DNA of 64,000 nt from assembly GCF_009649175.1 (NCBI RefSeq), contig NZ_WJPO01000004.1, positions 1 to 64,000 of the forward strand, written 5' to 3'. Below the pieces are notes generated by a model that did no database searches, was not told the origin of the DNA, and worked only from the letters and a program-made list of their open reading frames with translations. The position numbers and the translations under genes are program-made. This DNA comes from Rhodovulum strictum (lineage in GTDB: Bacteria > Pseudomonadota > Alphaproteobacteria > Rhodobacterales > Rhodobacteraceae). Numbering within the stretch: position 1 is the stretch's first letter; every line of letters begins with the position of its first letter. Positions 43,788 through 55,331 of this stretch are shown here, piece by piece.

Positions 43788-45272
43788 TCATTCCGACTCG
43801 AACGTTTCGCCAATGGCCTCAAGCCTGGTCGGATCAAAATCGGGACCGGGGATGAGTTCAACGCCCTCCTTCGACATACGAACCTCAATCCCGGCGGCAA
43901 CAAGGGCTGTCTTACCGGCATCGACTATGGAAAAGTCCTTGGTCTTCATTGCCGCAGCGCGCAATCGCAGGAGCCCCTGCGCAAGGCGTTCCGCGACAAC
44001 GGGATCAATCACGGGCACGGTTCTTTCACCGAAGCAGCGATTGAAGAGACCCAGAAACGCCAGAGAGTCTGCCAAACTCTGAGCCGCTTTCAGACATTTT
44101 GGATGCTCATCGTCATCTGCGAAAGCAGCAAGTACATGCAAAGCCTGCAGCGCCTCGTGGGTGTTGAGATCCTGTGCAAGAGCTTCAACGACCGCTTCAT
44201 CGACTCTAGTAACCTCAGGGACCACGTCTGGCAGTTTCCTTAGAACAAGGCCATGCCAACCCTCCAATGTCCGTTTGGCGTCGCCCGCCTTCTCCGCCGT
44301 CCAGTCCATCGGCTTGCGGTAATGCGTCGACAGGAACACGAAGCGGATCACCTCGCCCGGCACTTTCCAGCCGCCGCTCCAATTTCCGTCCAGCAGGTCG
44401 CGCACGGTGAAGAAATTGCCCAGGCTCTTGGACATCTTCCTGCCCTCGACCTGCAGCATCTCGTTGTGCATCCAGACCCGGGCGAAACCGCCCTCGGGGT
44501 GGGCGCAGCAGCTTTGGGCGATCTCGTTCTCGTGGTGGGGGAATTGCAGGTCGATGCCGCCGCCGTGGATGTCGAACGACGCCCCCAGCAATTCATGCGC
44601 CATCGCCGAACACTCGATGTGCCAGCCCGGCCGCCCCCGGCCCCAGGGGCTGTCCCAGCCCGGCAACTCGTCGTCCGAGGGCTTCCACAGGACGAAGTCC
44701 ATCGGGTCTTCCTTGAACGGCGCCACCTCGACCCGGGCGCCCGCGATCATGTCGTCGACAGACCGGCCCGACAGCGCGCCATAGGCCGAATAGGACCGCA
44801 CCCGGAACAGCACATGGCCCTCGGCCGCATAGGCATGGCCCTTGGCAATCAGCCCCTCGATCATGGCGATCATCGCCCCGATCCACTCGGTCGCGCGCGG
44901 CTCGCGGGTCGGGCGCAGCGCCCCCAGCGCATCCATGTCGGCATGATACCAGCCGATGGTCTCGTCCGTCCGCTCGCGGATCAGATCCTCCAGCGACCGC
45001 GGATCGCCCGCCGCGCGCCGTGTCTGGGCGGCGGCGTTGATCTTGTCATCGACATCGGTGAAATTGCGTACATAAGTCACCGCGCCCTCGCCATAGACAT
45101 GGCGCAACAGCCGGAACAGCACGTCAAATGTGACGACCGGCCGGGCATTGCCCAGATGCGCCCGGTCATAGACGGTGGGTCCGCAGACATACATCCGCAC
45201 ATTCGCGGGGTCGATGGGCTCGAACGTCTCCTTGCGGCGCGTCCTGCTGTTGTAAAGGCGGATCTCGGTCAT
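43788..45272 (-). CDS. cysS: Cysteinyl-tRNA synthetase
   Basis: A 494-residue class I synthetase. The zinc ligand and HIGH-like motif are [19 protein letters not shown] (HLGN), further zinc-binding residues lie in [16 protein letters not shown] and [20 protein letters not shown], and the KMSKS loop is [13 protein letters not shown]. Length is normal. The ATG at 45272 gives [16 protein letters not shown]; the open frame upstream is not homologous. The 3' third (43790 to about 44270, residues about 331-494) has clearly lower GC and different codon choice than the first two thirds, with a sharp boundary. Confidence 0.96.
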   Translation of the reverse strand: MTEIRLYNSRTRRKETFEPIDPANVRMYVCGPTVYDRAHLGNARPVVTFDVLFRLLRHVYGEGAVTYVRNFTDVDDKINAAAQTRRAAGDPRSLEDLIRERTDETIGWYHADMDALGALRPTREPRATEWIGAMIAMIEGLIAKGHAYAAEGHVLFRVRSYSAYGALSGRSVDDMIAGARVEVAPFKEDPMDFVLWKPSDDELPGWDSPWGRGRPGWHIECSAMAHELLGASFDIHGGGIDLQFPHHENEIAQSCCAHPEGGFARVWMHNEMLQVEGRKMSKSLGNFFTVRDLLDGNWSGGWKVPGEVIRFVFLSTHYRKPMDWTAEKAGDAKRTLEGWHGLVLRKLPDVVPEVTRVDEAVVEALAQDLNTHEALQALHVLAAFADDDEHPKCLKAAQSLADSLAFLGLFNRCFGERTVPVIDPVVAERLAQGLLRLRAAAMKTKDFSIVDAGKTALVAAGIEVRMSKEGVELIPGPDFDPTRLEAIGETFESE

Positions 45273-45380
45273 GGCGTGGTCCTTCGCGCGCGTCCCGGGC
45301 CGGGTTCTGGCATATCCGGGCCGCGATGGGAATATGCCGACCGGCTTGCACAACCGCGCGCCACGGGGCACCCTGCCCGC

Positions 45381-45713
45381 ATGACCGAGGATCAGATCAT
45401 CGCCTTTTGCGACGCGCTGCCCGGCGCCACGCGCAACCAGCCCTTCGGCCCCGAGGCCGAGGTCTGGAAACTCGGCGGCAAGATCTTCGCGATCCTTGCG
45501 TCGGGCGCGGGCCGGGTCTCGCTCAAATGCCCCGATCCCGCCTTCGCCGAGATGCTGATCGAAACCGGCCGCGCCACCCGCGCCCCCTATCTGCCGCGCG
45601 GCGGCTGGATCGCGCTGCCCGCCTCCGATCCCGATCTTGCCCACCGCCTGACAGAAAGCCACGCCACCATCCGCGCCAGCCTGCCCAGACGCCTGCGCGA
45701 CAGCCTCGGCTGA
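45381..45713 (+). CDS. MmcQ/YjbR-family protein
   Basis: A 110-residue protein with CyaY-like fold, starting [60 protein letters not shown] and [12 protein letters not shown].. are the full family pattern. Often annotated DNA-binding, without firm evidence. It is divergent from cysS and sits 74 bases before the PLP decarboxylase. Confidence 0.88.
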   Translation: MTEDQIIAFCDALPGATRNQPFGPEAEVWKLGGKIFAILASGAGRVSLKCPDPAFAEMLIETGRATRAPYLPRGGWIALPASDPDLAHRLTESHATIRASLPRRLRDSLG

Positions 45714-45733
45714 GACGCCGCGCCCCCTTGCCC

Positions 45734-45766
45734 CTTTTTCTGGCCCCAAATATCCCCGCCGGAGGC
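45734..45766 (-). repeat. Dispersed intergenic element, copy 5
   Basis: Minus strand: GCCTCCGGCGGGGATATTTG followed by GGGCCAGAAAAAG. It lies between two plus-strand genes, so unlike the other copies it is antisense to both neighbours and has no long hairpin attached. Confidence 0.6.
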
Positions 45767-45787
45767 ATCCGACAGGAGACAGGGGCG

Positions 45788-47176
45788 ATGGACCACGACG
45801 ATCTGGCGCATTGGTCGAAACGCGCCGCCGACTGGGCGCGCGACTATCACCGGGGGCTGCGCGACCGCCCCGTGCGTGCGCAGACGACCCCCGGCGCCAC
45901 CGCCGCCCGCCTGCCCGCCGCACCGCCCGAACAGCCCGAACCGATGGAAACCATCTGGGCCGATTTCCAGGCGTTGGTGCCCGATGCCATGACCCATTGG
46001 CAGCATCCCCGCTTCTTCGCCTATTTCCCCGCCAATGCCGCCCCCGCCTCGATGCTGGCCGAGCAACTGGCCAATACGATGGCCGCGCAATGCATGCTCT
46101 GGCAGACCGCCCCCGCCGCGACGGAACTGGAACAGGTGACGGTGGACTGGCTGCGTCAGGCGCTGGGGCTTGCCCCCCGCTTCACCGGCACGATCCATGA
46201 CAGCGCCACCACCGCCACACTCTCGGCGGTGCTGACGATGCGTGAACGCGCGCTGGGCTGGGCGGGCAATGCGCAGGGTCTCTCGGGCCAGAAGCGGCTG
46301 CGGCTTTATGCCAGCGCCCAGACCCATTCCTCGGTCGACAAGGCGGCGCGGCTGTCGGGGATCGGGCAGGATAACCTGGTCAAGGTGCCGACAGACGCGA
46401 CCCACGCAATGGACCCCCGGGCGCTCGAGGCCGCGATCCGGGCCGATCTGGCAGCGGGCTACCTTCCGGCGGGCGTGATCCTCTGCGTCGGCGGCACCGG
46501 GATCGGCGCCATCGACAGGATCGCGGAAACGCTGGCCATCGCCCGGGCGCATCACCTTTACACCCATGTCGATGCCGCCTGGGCGGGCTCGGCGATGATC
46601 TGCCCGGAATTCCGGCCGCTATGGGAGGGGATCGACGGGGCCGATTCCATCGTCACGAACCCGCATAAATGGCTGGGCGTGCAGTTCGATTGCGCGGTGC
46701 AGTTCCTGGCCGACCCCGCGCCGCAGGTGCACACGCTGGGGCTGCGCCCCGATTACCTGGAAACGCTGGGCCAGTCGGAGGTGACCGATTTCAACGAATG
46801 GACGGTGCCGCTGGGCCGCCGCTTCCGGGCGCTGAAACTGTGGTTCGTGCTGCGCGCGCATGGGCTGGAGGGATTGCGCGCGCGCATCCGCAACCATGTC
46901 GCCTGGGCCGCCGAGGCGCGCGATGCCATCGCCGCCCTGCCCGGTTTCGAGATCGTGACCGAGCCGCGGCTGTCGCTGTTCACCTTCGCACTGGACGGGG
47001 ATGACGCGACCGAGGCGCTTCTGAAACGGGTCAATGATGATGGCCGCATCTACCTGACCCAGACGCGGCATCAGGGCCGCTTCGTGATCCGGGTGCAGGT
47101 CGGCGCGTTCGATTGCACGCGCGAGGATGTGATGATGCTGCCCCGCGTGCTGGCAGAGCTGAGCGGGGCGGCCTGA
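45788..47176 (+). CDS. PLP-dependent decarboxylase (aromatic-L-amino-acid decarboxylase type)
   Basis: A 462-residue group II decarboxylase. Key parts are [76 protein letters not shown] and the PLP lysine in [20 protein letters not shown]. It decarboxylates an aromatic or related amino acid; the substrate is unknown. Length matches the family (about 470). The start [16 protein letters not shown] at 45788 has AGGAGA upstream; an upstream frame is unrelated. Confidence 0.88.
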   Translation: MDHDDLAHWSKRAADWARDYHRGLRDRPVRAQTTPGATAARLPAAPPEQPEPMETIWADFQALVPDAMTHWQHPRFFAYFPANAAPASMLAEQLANTMAAQCMLWQTAPAATELEQVTVDWLRQALGLAPRFTGTIHDSATTATLSAVLTMRERALGWAGNAQGLSGQKRLRLYASAQTHSSVDKAARLSGIGQDNLVKVPTDATHAMDPRALEAAIRADLAAGYLPAGVILCVGGTGIGAIDRIAETLAIARAHHLYTHVDAAWAGSAMICPEFRPLWEGIDGADSIVTNPHKWLGVQFDCAVQFLADPAPQVHTLGLRPDYLETLGQSEVTDFNEWTVPLGRRFRALKLWFVLRAHGLEGLRARIRNHVAWAAEARDAIAALPGFEIVTEPRLSLFTFALDGDDATEALLKRVNDDGRIYLTQTRHQGRFVIRVQVGAFDCTREDVMMLPRVLAELSGAA

Positions 47177-47195
47177 CGCCGCCCCGCCCGCCGGT

Positions 47196-47795
47196 TCAGA
47201 ACCGGAACGAGGCGCGCAGCGTCGCGGTGGTGGCATTGCCGCCCACGCCCGAGCTGCCGAACTCGTCGAAATCGTGGTAAAGAACTTCGCCGCCAAGGAT
47301 CCAGGACGGCGAGGGCTGCCAGGCCAGGCCCACACCCACGAACGGCCCGGTTTCGCTGCCCAGCGAGGTCTTGGCCCGCGCCGCGCCCGCCGTGCCGTAC
47401 AGCATCGTCGGCCCCATGTCGTAGCCGACCTGCCCCTTGAGCCGCCAGATATCGTCCAGTTCCTCGGTGCCGCCCGCAAGGCTTATATCGGCGCGGTCAT
47501 AGTCAAGCTCGATGCCCGTGACCATCGTGCCCATGTCCCAGCGATAACCGGCATGCAGGCCGTAAAACTCGCCATTGCCGCCGCTGGTGCCCGAGACGTT
47601 CACATCGCCATAGCCAAGCTGCACACCGCCGTAAAAGCCACCCCAATCGCCGCTGGGTGCAGGGGCGGGGGCGGGAACGGCGGTGATGACCGGCGCATCG
47701 GCGGGGGCCGGATCATAGCTGCCGGCCAGTGCCGGACCAGAGGCGGCGGCGCCCAGCGCCATGGCCAGGGGAAGGCCAAATCGAACCTGTTTCAT
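47196..47795 (-). CDS. Outer-membrane beta-barrel protein (opacity/OmpA-like eight-strand type)
   Basis: A 199-residue protein with a Sec signal peptide (MKQVRFGLPLAMALGAAASG PALAG, cleavage about residue 25), then a Pro/Ala linker and a barrel of alternating strands: GDWGGFYGGVQLGYGDVNVS, YGLHAGYRWDMGTMVTGIEL, RLKGQVGYDMGPTMLYGTAG and a C-terminal strand ending in Phe (ATLRASFRF), the BAM signal. AAGGAG lies seven bases before the ATG. It is an abundant type of surface protein in Rhodobacterales; function unknown. Confidence 0.85.
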   Translation of the reverse strand: MKQVRFGLPLAMALGAAASGPALAGSYDPAPADAPVITAVPAPAPAPSGDWGGFYGGVQLGYGDVNVSGTSGGNGEFYGLHAGYRWDMGTMVTGIELDYDRADISLAGGTEELDDIWRLKGQVGYDMGPTMLYGTAGAARAKTSLGSETGPFVGVGLAWQPSPSWILGGEVLYHDFDEFGSSGVGGNATTATLRASFRF

Positions 47796-48028
47796 GGGAA
47801 TACTCCTTGCTTCCGGTTCCGGTCGCCATGCGGACAGGGCCCGCAGGGGCGCCCTCGTGTGACTTATAAAGGGCCGTTTCGGTCGCCGGAAAAGGGTTGA
47901 ACACGGGGATGTGAGCCTTGCGGAGCGCGCGGCCCCGTCCCGGCAGCTTTCCGCCGGGCCGGGGCTGGACAAGCGGCGGACACTCGCCCAGCCTTCGCTC
48001 GACGCGCCCGCATCCCCGGAGACCGCCC

Positions 48029-48883
48029 ATGTCCCGCCGCCCTGCCCTGATCCTGACGGTCCCCTTGATGCTGGCGCAGACCCCGGCATTCGCCCAGACC
48101 GGCACCTGGCCCGCGCTTGACGATCTATATGTCAACGACCATGCCGCGATCATCGAGGCCGCGGCCGAGGACCGTCTGCGCGCCGCCCTTGCCGCGCTGC
48201 GCGCCGAAACCGGGGTCGAGATGACCGTGGTGACCATCGCCCGCCGGTCCGATTACGGCTATCTCGGCCTGTTCGAGGATTTTGCCACCGATCTGTTCAA
48301 TACCTGGGGCGTGGGCGATGCGGTGCGCAATGACGGCATCCTCGTTCTGGTCGCCCATCGCGACCGCGAGATGCGGCTGGAACTGGGCGCGGGCTATGCG
48401 CGCGACTGGGACCGCGTGGCGCGCGATGTGGTCGAGGACAGTTTCCTGCCGCTGTTCCGTCAGGACCGCTATTCCGAGGGGATCGAGACCGGCACGATGG
48501 CCGCCATTGCCCGCATCGCCCGGCCCCATGCAGCGGGCAAACCGCCCGGATCCGGGTCCGGCACGGGCGGATGGGGTGCGGGGCTGCTGCCGCCGCTGCT
48601 GTTCGCGGTCTTCCTTGTGGCGATCGCCTTCCGGCGGCGGCTGGGCGATCTGGGCCTGCGCGTCCGGCGTTGCCCCGGTTGCGGCCATCGCGGGCTGCAC
48701 CAGAGCCGCGAGGTGATCCGCCCCGCCACTGGCACCGAGGTCGGCGAGGGGCGGCAGATCACCTCCTGCCCCGCCTGCGGGCGGCGCGACACGAAAACCT
48801 ACCCGATCTCGCGCCCCGGCGGGTCGAGCGGCGGCTTCGGCGGCGGCAAGTCGTCGGGGGGCGGCGCCAGCGGGCGCTGGTAG
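48029..48883 (+). CDS. TPM-domain protein with membrane anchor and zinc ribbon
   Basis: A 284-residue secreted/membrane protein: signal peptide (MSRRPALILTVPLMLAQTPA), TPM domain about residues 30-165 (DLYVNDHAAIIEAAAEDRLR, VGDAVRNDGILVLVAHRDRE, MRLELGAGYARDWDRVARD, FRQDRYSEGIETGTMAAIAR), one helix LLPPLLFAVFLVAIAFRRRL, then two Cys pairs (RRCPGCGHRG and TSCPACGRRD) and a Gly/Ser-rich tail. TPM proteins are linked to photosystem repair in plants and to envelope functions in bacteria (YgcG type). It is divergent from the barrel gene. Confidence 0.85.
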   Translation: MSRRPALILTVPLMLAQTPAFAQTGTWPALDDLYVNDHAAIIEAAAEDRLRAALAALRAETGVEMTVVTIARRSDYGYLGLFEDFATDLFNTWGVGDAVRNDGILVLVAHRDREMRLELGAGYARDWDRVARDVVEDSFLPLFRQDRYSEGIETGTMAAIARIARPHAAGKPPGSGSGTGGWGAGLLPPLLFAVFLVAIAFRRRLGDLGLRVRRCPGCGHRGLHQSREVIRPATGTEVGEGRQITSCPACGRRDTKTYPISRPGGSSGGFGGGKSSGGGASGRW

Positions 48884-48958
48884 GCCGCAAGGACGCATGG
48901 ACAAGCCGCGCGGCCCGCGGCTAGCTCTGGCAAAACTGGCCGAAAGGGAGGGGAAACC

Positions 48959-49714
48959 ATGCGGATCAGCGAAACCAAGGCCATCGTGACCGGGGCCGCG
49001 TCGGGGCTGGGGGCGGCGGCGGCGCGCGCACTCTGCGCGGGCGAGGCGGCGGTGACGATCCTTGACCGCGACGCCGAACGCGGCATGGCGCTGGCGGCAG
49101 AAATCGGCGCGGGCTTTCAGCCGGTCGATGTCACCGACGAAAGCTCGGTCGCCCAGGCCATCGGCGAGGCGGTGGCGCAGATGGGCGGGCTGACCGCCTG
49201 CATCAACTGCGCCGGAATCGCTACCGCCGAGCGGGTGCTGGGCCGGAACGGGCCGCATGCGCTGGAAAGCTTTCGCCGCACGGTCGAGATCAACCTGATC
49301 GGCAGCTTCAACGTGCTGCGCCTGGCGGCGGCCGAAATGGCGAACAACGATCACGAGGCCGATGGCTGCCGCGGCGTGATCGTCAACACCGCCTCCATCG
49401 CCGCGTTCGACGGGCAGAAGGGCCAGGCCGCCTATGCCGCGTCAAAGGGCGCTGTCGCCGCAATGACGCTGCCCTTGGCCCGCGATCTGGCGAATCTGCG
49501 CATCCGGGTGATGGCCATCGCGCCCGGCGTCTTTCGCACCCCGATGCTCGAAGGTCTGGGGCAAGAGGTGATGGACGGTCTGGCCGCCGATGTGCCGAAC
49601 CCGCCGCGGCTGGGCGATCCGGCGGAATACGCCGCCCTTGTCTGCCACATCATCGAGAACTGCTATCTGAACGGCGAGGTGATCCGGCTGGACGGTGCGC
49701 TTCGAATGCGCTGA
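48959..49714 (+). CDS. Short-chain dehydrogenase (3-hydroxyacyl-CoA dehydrogenase type 2-like)
   Basis: A 251-residue SDR. The cofactor motif is [19 protein letters not shown] follows as [14 protein letters not shown], and the catalytic Ser-Tyr-Lys set is [21 protein letters not shown]. The [14 protein letters not shown] and LARDLA..IRVM.IAPG segments resemble the HSD17B10 type that oxidises 3-hydroxyacyl-CoA in beta-oxidation. GGGAGGGG lies before the ATG. It stands alone upstream of guaA. Confidence 0.88.
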   Translation: MRISETKAIVTGAASGLGAAAARALCAGEAAVTILDRDAERGMALAAEIGAGFQPVDVTDESSVAQAIGEAVAQMGGLTACINCAGIATAERVLGRNGPHALESFRRTVEINLIGSFNVLRLAAAEMANNDHEADGCRGVIVNTASIAAFDGQKGQAAYAASKGAVAAMTLPLARDLANLRIRVMAIAPGVFRTPMLEGLGQEVMDGLAADVPNPPRLGDPAEYAALVCHIIENCYLNGEVIRLDGALRMR

Positions 49715-49768
49715 GGGCGGGCATCGCGCGGGCTTGCGCGCGTCCCCGCCCGGGCCTATCAGACGGCC

Positions 49769-51328
49769 ATGACCCAGCATGACCGCCTTCTCATCGTCGA
49801 TTTCGGAAGCCAGGTGACCCAGCTCATCGCGCGCCGCCTGCGCGAGCTGAACGTCTACTGCGAAATCCATCCCTATCAGAACGTCACCGACGCCTTTCTT
49901 GCCGCGTTCGCGCCAAGGGCGGTGATCTTTTCGGGCGGGCCGGATTCGGTGACCCGCGCGGGCAGCCCGCGCCCGCCGCAATCGGTCTACGCCCTGGGCG
50001 TTCCGATCCTCGGCATCTGCTACGGCCAGCAGGTGATGATGCAGGATCTCGGCGGGCGGGTCGAGGCGGGCGAACATGCCACCGCAGAATTCGGCCGCGC
50101 CTATGTCGAGCAGACGGGCAAGGACGACGATTTCCTGTTCGGCTGGTTCCTTGAGGGCCGGGAACAGGTCTGGATGAGCCATGGCGACCATGTCGCCGAG
50201 ATCGCGCCGGGCTTTCAGGTTCTGGGCACCTCGCCCGGGGCGCCCTTTGCGATCACCGCCGATCCCGCGCGCCGTTTCTATGCCGTGCAGTTCCACCCCG
50301 AGGTGCATCACACCCCGAACGGCCGGACGCTCTACGAGAATTTCATCCGCCTTGCCGGGTTCCGGGGCGACTGGACCATGGGCGCCTATCGCGAGGAAGC
50401 GATTGCGAAGATCCGCACGCAGGTCGGCGATGGCAAGGTGATCTGCGGGCTGTCGGGCGGCGTGGATTCCTCGGTGGCCGCCGTGCTGATCCACGAGGCG
50501 ATCGGCGATCAGTTGACCTGCGTCTTCGTCGATCATGGCCTGTTGCGCCAGAACGAGGCGGCCGAGGTCGTCGCGATGTTCCGCGACCATTACAACATCC
50601 CGCTGATCCATGCCGATGAAAGCGATCTGTTCCTTGGCGCGCTCGACGGCGTTTCCGACCCCGAGGTGAAGCGCAAGACCATCGGCAAGCTGTTCATCGA
50701 CGTGTTCCAGAAACACGCGGCCGAGGTGGGCGGCGCCGAATTCCTGGCGCAGGGCACGCTGTACCCGGATGTCATCGAGTCGGTCAGCTTTTCGGGCGGC
50801 CCCTCGGTCACGATCAAGTCGCATCACAACGTGGGTGGCCTGCCCGAGAAGATGGGCCTGAAACTCGTGGAACCCTTGCGCGAGCTGTTCAAGGACGAGG
50901 TGCGCGCGCTGGGCCACGAACTGGGCCTGCCCGCCAGCTTCATCGGCCGCCACCCCTTCCCCGGCCCCGGCCTTGCCATCCGCTGCCCCGGCGAGATCAC
51001 CCGCGAAAAGCTGGAGATCCTGCGCAAGGCCGATGCGGTCTATATCGACCAGATCCGCCGCCACGGGCTTTACGACGAGATCTGGCAGGCATTCGTCGCG
51101 CTGCTGCCCGTGCGCACCGTCGGCGTGATGGGCGACGGGCGGACCTATGACTATGCCTGCGCGCTGCGCGCCGTGACGTCCGTGGACGGCATGACCGCGG
51201 ATTACTACCCGTTCAGCCACGACTTCCTGTCCGAGACAGCAACGCGCATCATCAACGAGGTCAAGGGCATCAACCGCGTGACCTACGACATCACCTCGAA
51301 GCCGCCCGGCACCATCGAGTGGGAATGA
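49769..51328 (+). CDS. guaA: GMP synthase (glutamine-hydrolysing)
   Basis: A 519-residue bifunctional enzyme converting XMP to GMP. The N-terminal glutaminase has the nucleophile in [13 protein letters not shown] and the His-Glu pair in [14 protein letters not shown]; the ATP pyrophosphatase domain has the PP-loop [14 protein letters not shown], and the dimerisation domain contains [20 protein letters not shown] and ends [12 protein letters not shown]. Length is typical (about 520). It is convergent with pntB; a terminator lies between. Confidence 0.97.
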   Translation: MTQHDRLLIVDFGSQVTQLIARRLRELNVYCEIHPYQNVTDAFLAAFAPRAVIFSGGPDSVTRAGSPRPPQSVYALGVPILGICYGQQVMMQDLGGRVEAGEHATAEFGRAYVEQTGKDDDFLFGWFLEGREQVWMSHGDHVAEIAPGFQVLGTSPGAPFAITADPARRFYAVQFHPEVHHTPNGRTLYENFIRLAGFRGDWTMGAYREEAIAKIRTQVGDGKVICGLSGGVDSSVAAVLIHEAIGDQLTCVFVDHGLLRQNEAAEVVAMFRDHYNIPLIHADESDLFLGALDGVSDPEVKRKTIGKLFIDVFQKHAAEVGGAEFLAQGTLYPDVIESVSFSGGPSVTIKSHHNVGGLPEKMGLKLVEPLRELFKDEVRALGHELGLPASFIGRHPFPGPGLAIRCPGEITREKLEILRKADAVYIDQIRRHGLYDEIWQAFVALLPVRTVGVMGDGRTYDYACALRAVTSVDGMTADYYPFSHDFLSETATRIINEVKGINRVTYDITSKPPGTIEWE

Positions 51329-51492
51329 CGCAGAATTCGGGCCAGCCCGTCACCGGGCTGGCCTGAGCGTCACCCGGCCCCTTTTATCAAGCACCCCCCA
51401 GACGCGCCCGCAGCGGCAGCGCCGGTCCCATTCACGACCGCGCCTGCCGCTGGTCGCGCCCGGTCCAGTTTTCCCACGCCCCCCGAAACGCA

Positions 51493-51520
51493 GAACGCCC
51501 CGCCAAGGGGCGGGGCGTTC
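51493..51520 (-). terminator. Rho-independent terminator of pntAB
   Basis: A 12-base perfect stem GAACGCCCCGCC / GGCGGGGCGTTC with a four-base loop, followed on the minus strand by TCTGCGTTT, about 20 bases beyond the pntB stop. It may also stop guaA transcripts coming from the other side. Confidence 0.8.
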
Positions 51521-51540
51521 GCGATGCGGTCTTGCGGCGC

Positions 51541-52977
51541 TCAGCGCAGATGCGAGAGCAGCTTTTCCAGGCTGTCCTTGGCATCGCCATAGAACATCCG
51601 CGTGTTCTCCTTGTAGAATAGCGGGTTCTCGATGCCCGAATAGCCGGTGCCCTGGCCACGTTTCGACACGAAGACCTGCTTGGCCTTCCAGACTTCCAGA
51701 ACCGGCATCCCCGCGATGGGCGAATTCGGGTCGTCCTGCGCCGCCGGGTTCACGATGTCGTTCGAGCCGATCACGATGGCAACATCGGTCGAGGGGAAGT
51801 CCTCGTTGATCTCGTCCATCTCCAGCACGATGTCATAGGGCACCTTGGCCTCGGCCAGCAGCACGTTCATGTGCCCGGGCAGACGGCCCGCGACCGGGTG
51901 AATGGCAAAGCGCACGGTCTTGCCCTGCTTGCGCAGGTGTTCCGTCAGCACCGAAACCGCGTTCTGCGCCTGCGCGACCGCCATGCCATAACCCGGCACG
52001 ATGATGACACTGTCGGCATCGTCCAGCGCCGCGGCTACGCCCTCGGCGTCGATGGCGATCATCTCGCCCTCGACCGCCGCCGCGGGGCCGCCCGTGCCGC
52101 CGAAGCCGCCCAGGATCACGCTGACGAAATGCCGGTTCATCGCGCGGCACATGATGTAGGACAGGATCGCACCGGACGAGCCCACCAGCGCACCGACCAC
52201 GATCAAGAGGTCATTGCCGAGGCTGAAGCCGATCGCCGCCGCCGCCCAGCCCGAATAGGAGTTGAGCATCGAGACCACCACCGGCATGTCGGCGCCGCCG
52301 ATGCCCATGATCAGGTGATAGCCGATGAACAGCGCCAACAGCGTCATCAGGAACAGCGCCAGGAAGCCGCCGCCCTGGAAGTACCAGACCGCCGTCACCA
52401 CCGACAGGATCGCCGCGGTGGCGTTCAGCAGATGCCCGCCGGGCAGTTTCTTGGCGGCCGTGTTCACCTTGCCCGCCAGCTTGCCATAGGCAACCACCGA
52501 CCCGGTGAACGTCACCGCCCCGATCCAGATCCCCAGCACCAGTTCGACGCGCAGGATGTTGATCTCGACCGGCGTCTTCTTGGCGACGATCGCGGCAAAG
52601 CCGTTGGCCAGCGCCGCACGGGCCTCGTCGGTCATGGCCAGAACGCGGGTCAGTTCGATATCTGCGTTGAAGCCGACGAAGACCGCCGCAAGGCCGACCA
52701 GCGAGTGCATGATCGCCACAAGCTCGGGCATCTGCGTCATCTGCACCCGCGTCGCAAGCTGGTAGCCGATGACCGCGCCGCCCGCGATCAGGATCAGCGA
52801 GAGCACCCAAAGCCCCTGCCCCGGCCCGACCAGCGTCGAGACCACCGCAAGCGCCATGCCGACGATGCCGTACCAGATCGCGCGCTTGGCGCTTTCCTGT
52901 CCGCTCAACCCGCCCAGCGCGAGGATGAAGAGGACAGCCGCGACCACATAGGCCGCTGTCGTGAAGCCGAAATCCAT
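51541..52977 (-). CDS. pntB: NAD(P) transhydrogenase subunit beta
   Basis: A 478-residue integral membrane subunit of proton-translocating transhydrogenase. About nine helices ([40 protein letters not shown] and on) are followed by the NADP(H)-binding domain [63 protein letters not shown] and [17 protein letters not shown]. The ATG at 52977 is preferred over the one three codons upstream because of the spacing to AGAGGG. It follows pntA closely. Confidence 0.95.
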   Translation of the reverse strand: MDFGFTTAAYVVAAVLFILALGGLSGQESAKRAIWYGIVGMALAVVSTLVGPGQGLWVLSLILIAGGAVIGYQLATRVQMTQMPELVAIMHSLVGLAAVFVGFNADIELTRVLAMTDEARAALANGFAAIVAKKTPVEINILRVELVLGIWIGAVTFTGSVVAYGKLAGKVNTAAKKLPGGHLLNATAAILSVVTAVWYFQGGGFLALFLMTLLALFIGYHLIMGIGGADMPVVVSMLNSYSGWAAAAIGFSLGNDLLIVVGALVGSSGAILSYIMCRAMNRHFVSVILGGFGGTGGPAAAVEGEMIAIDAEGVAAALDDADSVIIVPGYGMAVAQAQNAVSVLTEHLRKQGKTVRFAIHPVAGRLPGHMNVLLAEAKVPYDIVLEMDEINEDFPSTDVAIVIGSNDIVNPAAQDDPNSPIAGMPVLEVWKAKQVFVSKRGQGTGYSGIENPLFYKENTRMFYGDAKDSLEKLLSHLR

Positions 52978-52992
52978 TGTCCCCATCCCTCT

Positions 52993-54564
52993 TTACGATT
53001 TCTGGAACATGGCGAGCATGCGCCGTGTCACGAGGAAGCCACCGAAGATGTTGATCGACGCCATGAAGATCGCGAGGATCGAGAGCAGGATCACCAGATA
53101 GGATCCCGATCCGATCTGCATCAACGCGCCCAGGATGATGATCGACGAGATGGCGTTGGTGATCGCCATCAGCGGCGTGTGCAGCGAGTGCGAGACGTTC
53201 CAGATCACCTGGAAGCCGACGAAGACCGCCAGCACGAACACGATGAAATGCTGCATGAAGCTGGCCGGCGCCACAAGGCCCACGGCCAGCAACAGCGCAC
53301 CGCCCCCGGCCAGCAGGCCGACCTGGGTCAGCGTCTGCTTGCGGAAGGCCGCGATTTCCTTGGCCCGCTTTTCCTCGGGCGTCAGTTCCTTCGGCTTTTC
53401 CTTCTTCGGCGCGGCGGCAATCGCCTTCACCTTGGGCGGCGGCGGCGGGAAGGTGATGTCGCCCTGATAGGTGACGGTCGCGCCGCGGATCACGTCATCC
53501 TCCATGTTGTGCACGACCTTGCCGTCCTTGCCGGGCGTCAGGTCGGTCATCATGTGGCGGATGTTGTTGGAATAAAGCGTAGAGGATTGCGTCGCCATGC
53601 GGCTGGGGAAGTCGGTATAGCCGACGATGGTGACGCCGTTCGCGGTGACGATCTTCTTGTGCGGCACCGTCAGGTCGCAGTTCCCGCCCCGCTCGGCCGC
53701 CAGATCGACCACGACCGAGCCGGGCTTCATCGCCGCCACCATGTCCTCGGTCCAGAGCTTGGGCGCGGGCTGGCCGGGGATCAGCGCGGTGGTGATGACG
53801 ATATCCATCTCGGGCGCCAGTTCGCGGAACTTCTCCAGCTGCTTGGCGCGGAATTCCGGGCTCGACGGCTTGGCATAGCCCCCCGTCTCGGCACCGTCCT
53901 GGCTGTCCTGGAAATCGAGATAGACGAACTCGGCGCCCATCGATTCGATCTGCTCGGCCACTTCGGGACGCACGTCAAAGGCATGGACGATGGCACCCAG
54001 CGAGGTCGCCGTGCCGATCGCGGCCAGACCGGCCACACCGGCCCCCACGATCAGCACCTTGGCCGGGGGCACCTTGCCCGCCGCGGTCACCTGGCCGGTG
54101 AAGAAGCGGCCGAAATTGTTGCCCGCCTCGATCACCGCGCGATAGCCCGCGATATTCGCCATCGAGGACAGCGCGTCCATCTTCTGCGCGCGCGAGATTC
54201 GCGGCACCATGTCCATCGCCAGGACATTCGCGCCCCGGTCCTTGCAGCGCTGCAACAGCGCCTCGTTCTGGGCAGGCCAGAAGAAGCTGATAAGCGTCTG
54301 GCCCTTGCGCAGGTTGTCGGCCTCGGTCTCGGACGGCTCGCGCACCTTGACCACGATATCGGCCGCCTGCCACAGCGCGGCGGCCGAATGAACGACCTCG
54401 ACCCCGGCCTTCTGATAGGCGGAATCGGAGAATCCCGCCTTTTCCCCCGCGCCGGTCTCGATCAGGCAGCTATAGCCCAGCTTTTGCAGCTGGAGCGCGC
54501 TGTCCGGGGTCATGGCCACGCGGGCCTCGCCCTCGAATATCTCCTTGGGTGCGCCGATCTTCAC
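52993..54564 (-). CDS. pntA: NAD(P) transhydrogenase subunit alpha
   Basis: A 523-residue fused alpha subunit (PntAA plus PntAB). Domain I (NAD(H)-binding) has [45 protein letters not shown], and the Rossmann motif [20 protein letters not shown]; a linker rich in Lys/Pro/Glu leads to three to four helices near the C-terminus ([20 protein letters not shown] and on). Together with PntB it uses the proton gradient to make NADPH from NADH. The fused form equals the E. coli architecture, whereas many alphaproteobacteria split it. Confidence 0.95.
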   Translation of the reverse strand: MKIGAPKEIFEGEARVAMTPDSALQLQKLGYSCLIETGAGEKAGFSDSAYQKAGVEVVHSAAALWQAADIVVKVREPSETEADNLRKGQTLISFFWPAQNEALLQRCKDRGANVLAMDMVPRISRAQKMDALSSMANIAGYRAVIEAGNNFGRFFTGQVTAAGKVPPAKVLIVGAGVAGLAAIGTATSLGAIVHAFDVRPEVAEQIESMGAEFVYLDFQDSQDGAETGGYAKPSSPEFRAKQLEKFRELAPEMDIVITTALIPGQPAPKLWTEDMVAAMKPGSVVVDLAAERGGNCDLTVPHKKIVTANGVTIVGYTDFPSRMATQSSTLYSNNIRHMMTDLTPGKDGKVVHNMEDDVIRGATVTYQGDITFPPPPPKVKAIAAAPKKEKPKELTPEEKRAKEIAAFRKQTLTQVGLLAGGGALLLAVGLVAPASFMQHFIVFVLAVFVGFQVIWNVSHSLHTPLMAITNAISSIIILGALMQIGSGSYLVILLSILAIFMASINIFGGFLVTRRMLAMFQKS

Positions 54565-54699
54565 GTTGTCTGTCCCCTCTCTCAGGCGACGGGACCCGAG
54601 GGCCCCGCGTCAAGTCGCAGTCTCTTACCATCGCGCAATTAAGTTTCACAAGCGCATCGCCAAGGATTCCGGAACTCATCCTTTGGTCGCAGCGTCGCA

Positions 54700-55155
54700 T
54701 CACAACCAGCGGCGTACCCGGCCGCAATAGGCGTCGAAGGCGGTGCCGAAATGCGCGCGCAGCAGCGTCTCTTCATGGCGGATGAATCGCGCCTCGATCA
54801 CCTTCACGAAAAGCGGCACCAGGATCAGGCTGGGCAGCGCATCCCAGATCAGGATCAGCCCCAGCAGGATCGCGACATCGGCCAGGTAGATCGGGTTGCG
54901 CGAGAACCGGTAAAGCCCGGTGGTGACCAGTGTATCGGGCCGCATGCGCGGGATCAGCGAGGTGCGCGCCAGCAGGAACTGGAGCGCCGCCCAGCCCATG
55001 ACGGCCAGTCCCGCACCGACCAGCCCGGTGCCGATCACATCGCCCGCCCGCCCGGTGACCTCCATCGGGAAAAGCCGCGCCTGCAGCCAGGCCAGCGCGG
55101 CGAACAGGGCCAGCCAGACCGGCGGCAGTTCGACATGATGAATAAGCCGTTTCAT
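54700..55155 (-). CDS. Isoprenylcysteine/phospholipid methyltransferase-like membrane protein
   Basis: A 151-residue membrane protein of the ICMT/PEMT superfamily. Helices include PPVWLALFAALAWLQARLF, VIGTGLVGAGLAVMGWAALQ and VAILLGLILIWDALPSLILV; the SAM-binding motif is TLVTTGLYRFSRNPIYLADV and the C-terminal RFIRHEETLLRAHFGTAFDA YCGRV is conserved. The substrate is unknown; bacterial members often methylate lipids or are uncharacterised. The ATG at 55155 starts MKRLIHHVELPPVW. It lies 135 bases before pntA and is divergent from kynU. Confidence 0.85.
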   Translation of the reverse strand: MKRLIHHVELPPVWLALFAALAWLQARLFPMEVTGRAGDVIGTGLVGAGLAVMGWAALQFLLARTSLIPRMRPDTLVTTGLYRFSRNPIYLADVAILLGLILIWDALPSLILVPLFVKVIEARFIRHEETLLRAHFGTAFDAYCGRVRRWL

Positions 55156-55331
55156 GGCAGCCTTCCGCCCATGCGGCGTCCCTGCAACAGTGCCGCGGTT
55201 TTCCGCCCTGCCGGACCGCGACAGGACGTGACCTGCCCCCTCTACCCGCCCCGCGCCGCACCGATCAAGGACAGATCGCCCCCTTGCGCGCCAGCCCGCC
55301 CGCGGGCAAGGCTGACCGCAAGGAGAGCCCG

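Noticed and set aside
45273-45923. N-terminal extension of cysS of more than 200 residues
   Set aside because: Runs antisense through the MmcQ/YjbR gene; cysS has a standard start at 45272.
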